From Scleromitrula shiraiana (taxonomy: Eukaryota > Ascomycota > Leotiomycetes > Helotiales > Sclerotiniaceae), in the NCBI GenBank assembly GCA_028455995.1, contig JABELC010000003.1, positions 2,232,001 through 2,296,000 on the forward strand: a stretch of DNA of 64,000 nucleotides, written 5' to 3'. Made by a program: the position numbers and the translations under genes. Each line of letters begins with the position of its first letter. Within the stretch, counting starts at the first letter, position 1. The notes under the pieces were generated by a model that was not told where the DNA came from, did no database searches, and was given only the letters and a program-made list of their open reading frames with translations. This document shows positions 58,521 through 64,000 of the stretch, piece by piece.

Positions 58521-59403
58521 ATTGAGATAGATTTAGATTATAATTCATGCAATATAAATTATATTTTATGATACCAAATGTATTTTAAGGTGGAGGGAGA
58601 ATGATTGTATTGATGGCTCTTGAAGGTTACCGTTGTTGATTGCGTTGATGATGATTATAGGTCGCCGTTTTTAAGTTGCAGATGAACGAGCGCAGTCTTT
58701 TGAGGCAATGTGTGTGCGCAGACAGGAAAATCAATCTTCCAAGAACCTTCCAAGGGTTGGGTCATATCGTAGCTGACTGAGTAGTTACTACTTCCGTAGT
58801 GCTAACCTAATTCGATTATGATTAGTCATCCGGTGGTTATAACAAGTCAGTCACCAAGAAACTTCTATCTATTCACAACTGCTGTTATAGAAATTTCAAG
58901 TCAATATAATAAATATTGAAAGCTATTGCAAATACAAACAAGAAAGATTTGAAACTTGCTATTGAAACCCTACTACATAGCATGTAGTCCTATTCTAGTT
59001 TGGAAGATACTTTGAAAAACATCAAATCTTCGAGAATCTTGCCCTACCACCTACCATACGAGTTCTGTAACTCTTGCTCCTTCCTACCTGCTCGCAAGGA
59101 CATGCAATTTGATACTTTCGTCTCGAAATTGATCTCGGTTTTTTTGCTCAATTGTTACTAAGCACAGTGAATATTGTCTTCGCATACCTAACCTAGGTAT
59201 GTAGAGGAAAAATAAAAAAGTGGTTACTACATACGTCATTAGTCATTCTCATGCACAAGATGCTTGATTTATGATCTTAATACCCTTGATCTTCAAACGT
59301 GCTGGCTTCTGAAGAGGCTATCTATCTCATCCTCTCCCTTATTCTTTATCCCGAGTACTGACTTCCAGTTTTTCACATCTTTCTTAATTGAGTTATTATC
59401 ATA
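58521..59403. other. Divergent promoter region
   Basis: No gene is seen. It lies between the Clr5-domain gene (minus) and the GH64 gene (plus), so it should contain both promoters. Confidence 0.55.
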
Positions 59404-60632
59404 ATGGTTCATATACCTTTTCTTCACCATAAACACCACCAACATCATGAACACCACGAGCCTACACCTAGTTCTCCAAGTTTAAATATCGAATTAAAAA
59501 ATCGGACTCAATCAGACGAGGTATATGCATATATTACTGGATTGGCTTTAAATCACAATAATCGTGTCTTCCTTCTTCAAGCTGACGGAAAGACTCCATA
59601 TTATCCAGAGTCACCACCCCACACTGTCCATCCCCTATCAGCAGATTGTGCGATTAAATTAGGCAAGCGAGGCAGTACTACAACTGCAAAAATTCCGCTC
59701 ATTGCTGGGGGACGAATATGGTTCTCTATCGGCAAGAAGTTGACATTTTTCGTCAATCCAGGTCCAGCATTAGTTGAGCCATCTGTCACTAATCCCAGTG
59801 ATCCGAATATTGATGTTAATTGGAGCTTTTGTGAATTTACATTCAACCAAACTCAACTGTATGCTAATATAAGGTTGGTTGCCCAAATTTTATCAATATT
59901 TGAAAGTGCTAATTTGTTGTAATTAGTTATGTTGATTTTGTGAGCCTACCAATCTCTATGAAACTGGTACCCGTACATGGAGAACCACAAGAAATACGTG
60001 GTCTCAAGCCAGATGGACTAGAAATTGTTTGTAAAGGATTGAGAGCCCAGAGTCAGATTGATGGGGCTAGATGGGAAAATTTAATAGTAGAAAGTGGTGG
60101 CCGAACCATTCGAGTGCTGAGTCCCAACAATGGAATGGTATTAACTGGGGGGAATGCTTTCAAGGGTCACTATGACTCCTACGTGGACGAAGTCTGGAGA
60201 AAATACACACATTCACCGTTAACCGTTGACACACAAGCAGAATGGGGGAAGGTTACTGGTCGAGTATCTCATGGCCAGTTAACTTTTCCAGGTTTGGCAA
60301 GTTTCTCGAAACCATCTACCGCGGATATATTCAGTTGCAGCTCCGGTCCATTCTCAAATAATGCTGGTGCGACCGGACCACTTACTGCGCGGATTAGTGC
60401 GGCGTTGAATCGATCAACGTTATTGTGCAATGATTTTCATCCAAATAATGAGAAAATCTCCGAGTATTATCGACATCCGGTAACAAATCACTATGCACGA
60501 CTTATTCACGAGGCAAATCATGACGGCCGCGGTTATGCCTTCCCTTATGATGATGTATCTTCGGGGCGTGAGGTTGATCAGTCAGGATTTGTCAGTGGCT
60601 GGCCAAGATCTTTCTCTGTTGCCATTGGATGA
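59404..60632 (+). CDS. GH64-type endo-1,3-beta-glucanase (thaumatin-like fold)
   Basis: Predicted to cut beta-1,3-glucan. Exons 59404-59873 and 59927-60632 join across a 53-nt intron, giving 391 residues. After a His-rich start (MVHIPFLHHKHHQHHEHHE) comes a thaumatin-like beta-sandwich (LNIELKNRTQSDEVYAYITG) with RIWFSIGKKLTFFVNPGPAL. Then the catalytic half: NWSFCEFTFNQTQLYANISY, VDFVSLPISMKL, DEVWRKYT, ISAALNRSTLL, and the C-terminal HYARLIHEANHDGRGYAFPYDDV. GH64 enzymes use acidic residues near the first and second of these blocks; E and D are present there. No signal peptide is seen, unlike many secreted GH64 enzymes, so it may act inside the cell or leave by another path. Confidence 0.85.
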
Positions 60633-61113
60633 AGGTGGCGGAGGTTTATATGGTAGACAATCTATTGCATAGACTGAATTGCAGAGATTTATCCAAGCGA
60701 TTTGTCGGTTACTTTCCCGTCTTAAAACAACATTGCCACGTGGAAGCAGATCATTCCAAGCGTTGAGCAGCATATATTTTCTTCGTATGGTGAGATTGGA
60801 TGGATAATTGAAGGGATTTAACGGCCGCATTCTTGGTTCCTAAGTGTCACCACTCTCAAGATATTGATCACCTACATCAGAAGGTGTAACAATTCATACA
60901 TCATATCCGAATTTATATATCAATTATTCGATCTCGAATCAAATAACTGAGGATTTCGATCTAATGCCACTAGATAAAAACCCAAAATTGCTTAAAATGA
61001 AGATCAACAACGTATCTGGTTCAACTAATAATTCTATTGATCAGAGCATAAGTAATGAGGGTGGTTCATGAACTAATAAGCCCTCTTAGTGCTGCACATA
61101 TGTAATAACTTCT
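60633..61113. other. Intergenic region between converging genes
   Basis: No gene is seen. Confidence 0.55.
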
Positions 61114-63514
61114 CTACTTCTCTCCATATGCTGCCTCGATTTCCTTTCTATATCTATCCAACAATGCCTTTCTATTTAATTTCGTTGTCGCCGTAACCAT
61201 TTTCTTATCTCTATTAGTACCATAAATAGATAAAATCTTCGAATATTAAAAACAAAGTGAAGCACTTACATTTTGCGGTGTCCATTCCTCATCAGCCAAC
61301 ACAACGCCCTGAATGATTTCCATGCTAGCCAACCCCGATTGCTTACCCACAGCTTGCATTTGCTTCAACACCTCCTCCTGGACAGGCTTTTGGTGCACGA
61401 GATCCTCTATCCCGTGACCTTGGACCCCAATTGATTCGGCAAGTTTCTTGAGTGCTGGCTCTGCTGGGACAATTATTGCTATCGGGTGCGTTTGCTCAAT
61501 TGATGCGTAAATGCATATATTTGCCACAACCGTTGCAGCTCTATATACCGATTCAAGCTTGAAAGTATGTTAGTGTCATGACCTTAATTCTACCTCCATA
61601 TCTTTTTTGTATCTCGAAAAGAAATAACTTACCTTTTCCAAAGCAACATATTCACCATTCAGCGTCTTCACCAGATTTTTCTTCCGATCAATAACTTTTA
61701 AATGTCCATTTTTATCCCATTCTCCGATATCTCCGGTCATGAACCATCCATCAGATGTGAATGAGTCATATGTTTCAGTAAGGTTGTCATAATATCCTTC
61801 TGTTACATTGGGTCCACGTATCCAGATCTCTCCTTGAGGGGGTGTACTGTTGGCGAAATAACCAGCGTCGGGAAAATCAACTAGTTTGACCTCGATGCAA
61901 CCGGGGAGATTACCATGTGCGTGGGGGGTCCAGGACTTGGGGTCGCAGATTGCTCCCATTCTGTATTCCATGTCAGTAAGTCAAGTTCCATTGTTCAGAT
62001 AGAAAGATGATACTAACGCAGCGGTCTCAGTAGATCCATATCCACCAATCATAGGTGCGATGGTAAGAGAGATAAATTCCTGGGTCTGCTTCGAAATTGG
62101 TGCAGCTCCATTCATGCAGAACTTCAACCGCCCACCAGTTGCTTCTTTAACCTTGTTAAACACAATTGCATCCAAAAGACTGGATCCCGGTAATCCCGTA
62201 GAGCACATGAAACGTTTCGTATAGAAAGCACTCCAGAACAAGCTACGAACCACGGGTCCTCCAGCATTCACGTTTGCTATGATGCCTTTCTTTACGGTTT
62301 CCCAGACTGCTGGGACGCCGACCATACAGGTAGGTCTTAATTCCCTGATATCGCCATTACAGTTTTTCATTGAAGTTTCGGAGAGCGTACGTGGGTGTGC
62401 GTATCCAAGTGTGGATCCGAAATAAAGACATGCATTTTCGAAGACGAATTCGAAGATGTGTGCGAGAGGAAGGTAGGTCAATACTGCGTCACCTGGTCCG
62501 AGATATTCGCCTACAACACTATGGGCTCCCGCAACTGAGCATGTCATTAGCTCCCTGAAATATATTGGAATCGATGGAATACTTACCAGCAGCTACGACG
62601 TTTCTGTGCTTCAGATTCACTCCTTTTGGAGTACCACTGGACCCGGATGTGTACATAATACAACATAAGTCTTCTGCACTAGGTGGGACTGCTTGGAATG
62701 GATTATCACGTCCCAAGAGTTTCAGTTCTTCATAACTCAAAAGTTTCAAATGACTGTGGCTCTTCTTGAGCTCATCAATGGTCGATTCTGGAAGATCAGT
62801 ATCGCTATCCGTATTGTAGATCACAAATTTGATATGTTTCAAATCTCCCAGTGAGTCGAGGAGGGTGGTCAGTAAATGTGGTTCAAGGAATATTGCGGTT
62901 GCTTTAGTTTGAGTAAGTGAATGTCGGAGTCCTTCCACGCCAAGAGTATCGTAAGCTGTCACTATAGCCATTGATTGCGACATTGCTCCATGGGCAATAG
63001 ATAACCAATGAGCACTTCATAACATATCGTTAAATCTGGTTGCCGGTCATTTTGAGTAGACGAAAACATACCTCGTTGTTGCGAAAAGATGTACTCTATC
63101 TTCCTTGGTCAACCCAAGTTTACGAAATCCAGATCCTATGTTCAGTACCGTAGACTCATGATCCTTAAAGCTCTCAAAATGATACCCGCTCATCTCGAAG
63201 TATGTCCATTGCTTATCAACTTCCACCGTTCTACCATCAACTATTTTCTTTACTTTTTTAGTTTCATTGTGCTTCTTGATGAGTTTTCTAGATCCTAGAG
63301 CTTGTGCATCTCCATATCGACGCGAACATTGTTGTACAATATCAAAAACAGTCGCGATCCCTCTCTCTGGCGTCGAAAGAAGTTCTGGATAGCGAATATT
63401 GCGACGAGGAATGGATTCGCCTTCTCTGGGTGATACTCCGGGGACTTCAGCTGTGAAAGGTGGTTTTCTCGTCATGCGAGGTGGAAATTTTGTGCTTGAG
63501 GGTTTTGATGACAT
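61114..63514 (-). CDS. Long-chain fatty-acid CoA ligase (Faa1/Faa4 type)
   Basis: Activates long-chain fatty acids to acyl-CoA with ATP. Six exons (63514-63072, 63014-62587, 62534-62018, 61960-61633, 61557-61270, 61203-61114) close in frame to 697 residues, the usual length. The AMP-binding P-loop is YTSGSSGTPKGV at about residues 269-280. Further motifs are TYLPLAHIFEF, GAAPIS, GYGSTETAAMGAICD (formed across intron 3) and GWFMTGDIGEWDKNGHLKVIDRKK, the fatty-acid signature and hinge. The end MVTATTKLNRKALLDRYR carries the late catalytic Lys region. No peroxisomal PTS1 is present (ends GEK), which points to a cytosolic, ER or lipid-droplet enzyme. Confidence 0.94.
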
Positions 63515-64000
63515 TTTGACAAATTGTTATGTGTATTTTGTAGAGTAAGCTTACAATGAGAAGATTTATTGAACAAGATATTTATGATCAGAAAGGTACG
63601 GGCAAATCGCAGACAAACAAGAAAATGGAGGATTTGATCGTAAAGAAGAGTGAATCAAAAATCTATTTATTACATTCCAAGAACTCAACATCTCAACTCA
63701 GCCTCTCTTGGGAATGTGATTCAATAACACGCCTCGGTATCAGATTACAGTATGATTTTCCGTATGTCGCTGACACGGTTAGCCCGCCTCCGACACTGAA
63801 TCAATCATCTTTCTAGATGAAAAGGGGCTCCTCTTGGCTTTAGGATTAGATGACAGTTGGATCTATGGCTTGCACTTGTTAGTCTTGTCATTGAATAAGA
63901 TGACCGGTTTCAACTTCTACCAACTATTAATAAAGTAGTCAGTGTCCCTGAATGATAAAGTTGGGAGTATAATTAAGGTTAGCCCAACTAACAGCCCTAC
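63515..64000. other. Upstream of the acyl-CoA ligase gene, right edge
   Basis: The plus-strand frame at 63556-63816 has no recognisable domain and overlaps the ligase promoter, so I do not call it a gene. Confidence 0.45.

Noticed and set aside
43710..63514. A secondary-metabolite gene cluster formed by the GMC, amidase and ligase genes
   Set aside because: No polyketide, peptide or terpene synthase and no pathway regulator is present; the genes have unrelated housekeeping-type functions.
63556..63816. 86-codon plus-strand frame upstream of the acyl-CoA ligase
   Set aside because: No domain or signal, and it overlaps the promoter of a well-supported gene.

Overview
The window is nuclear DNA of a filamentous ascomycete (Pezizomycotina). 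It has short GT-AG introns of about 50-85 nt, small intergenic gaps, GPI-anchored GH72 and GH64 wall enzymes, a NoxC-type NADPH oxidase, a Clr5-domain regulator, an intron-containing tRNA-Gly, and a repeat mutated in the pattern of repeat-induced point mutation (RIP). Gene content and the AT-rich island fit Leotiomycetes, but no species can be fixed without a database search.

Left part, 1-31 kb, is accessory. It holds a family of small paralogous proteins I do not recognise. They share an N-terminal F-[KQR]-C-T-C motif, a second Cys pair, a [DHN]-x-[IV]-W-W signature followed by an acidic loop, F-P-D-x-V-x-F, and a tail of the form W-x(3)-L-x(3)-[GFS]-[FI]-x-[LM]. Copies 1 and 2 (654-1275 and 1999-2503, minus) are broken. 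Copy 3 (13789-14583, plus) is intact with an in-frame 30-bp minisatellite in the acidic loop. Copy 4 (23691-24231) and copy 6 (26271-26818) each carry one frameshift, and copy 5 (24903-25472) is intact. Older possible relics lie at 11644-12019 and 12759-13255. Between copies 3 and 4 sits a complete 7,647-bp LTR retrotransposon (15434-23080). It has 160-bp LTRs, a 5-bp target duplication (gaatg) and a Ty3/Gypsy integrase remnant, and is degraded to very high A+T. A GH72 glucanosyltransferase (8074-9479), a tentative low-complexity gene (4570-6769), two GNAT acetyltransferases (27731-30020), a MITE-like inverted repeat and a secreted protein with three Cys-rich SH3b-like repeats (30494-31786) complete this part.

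Right part, 34.8-64 kb, is ordinary gene-dense housekeeping DNA. In order it holds a pirin with a 770-nt intron containing a tRNA-Gly(GCC) on the other strand, a two-finger C2H2 protein, the ER lectin Yos9/OS-9, NoxC, a secreted GMC oxidoreductase, an amidase, a mitochondrial D-lactate dehydrogenase, a Clr5-domain protein, a GH64 glucanase and a long-chain acyl-CoA synthetase. Exon joins were derived by hand from splice consensus, reading frame and family similarity. All multi-exon models close in frame. No bacterial-type operons, CRISPR arrays or rRNA genes are present, and these right-hand genes do not form an obvious single pathway.
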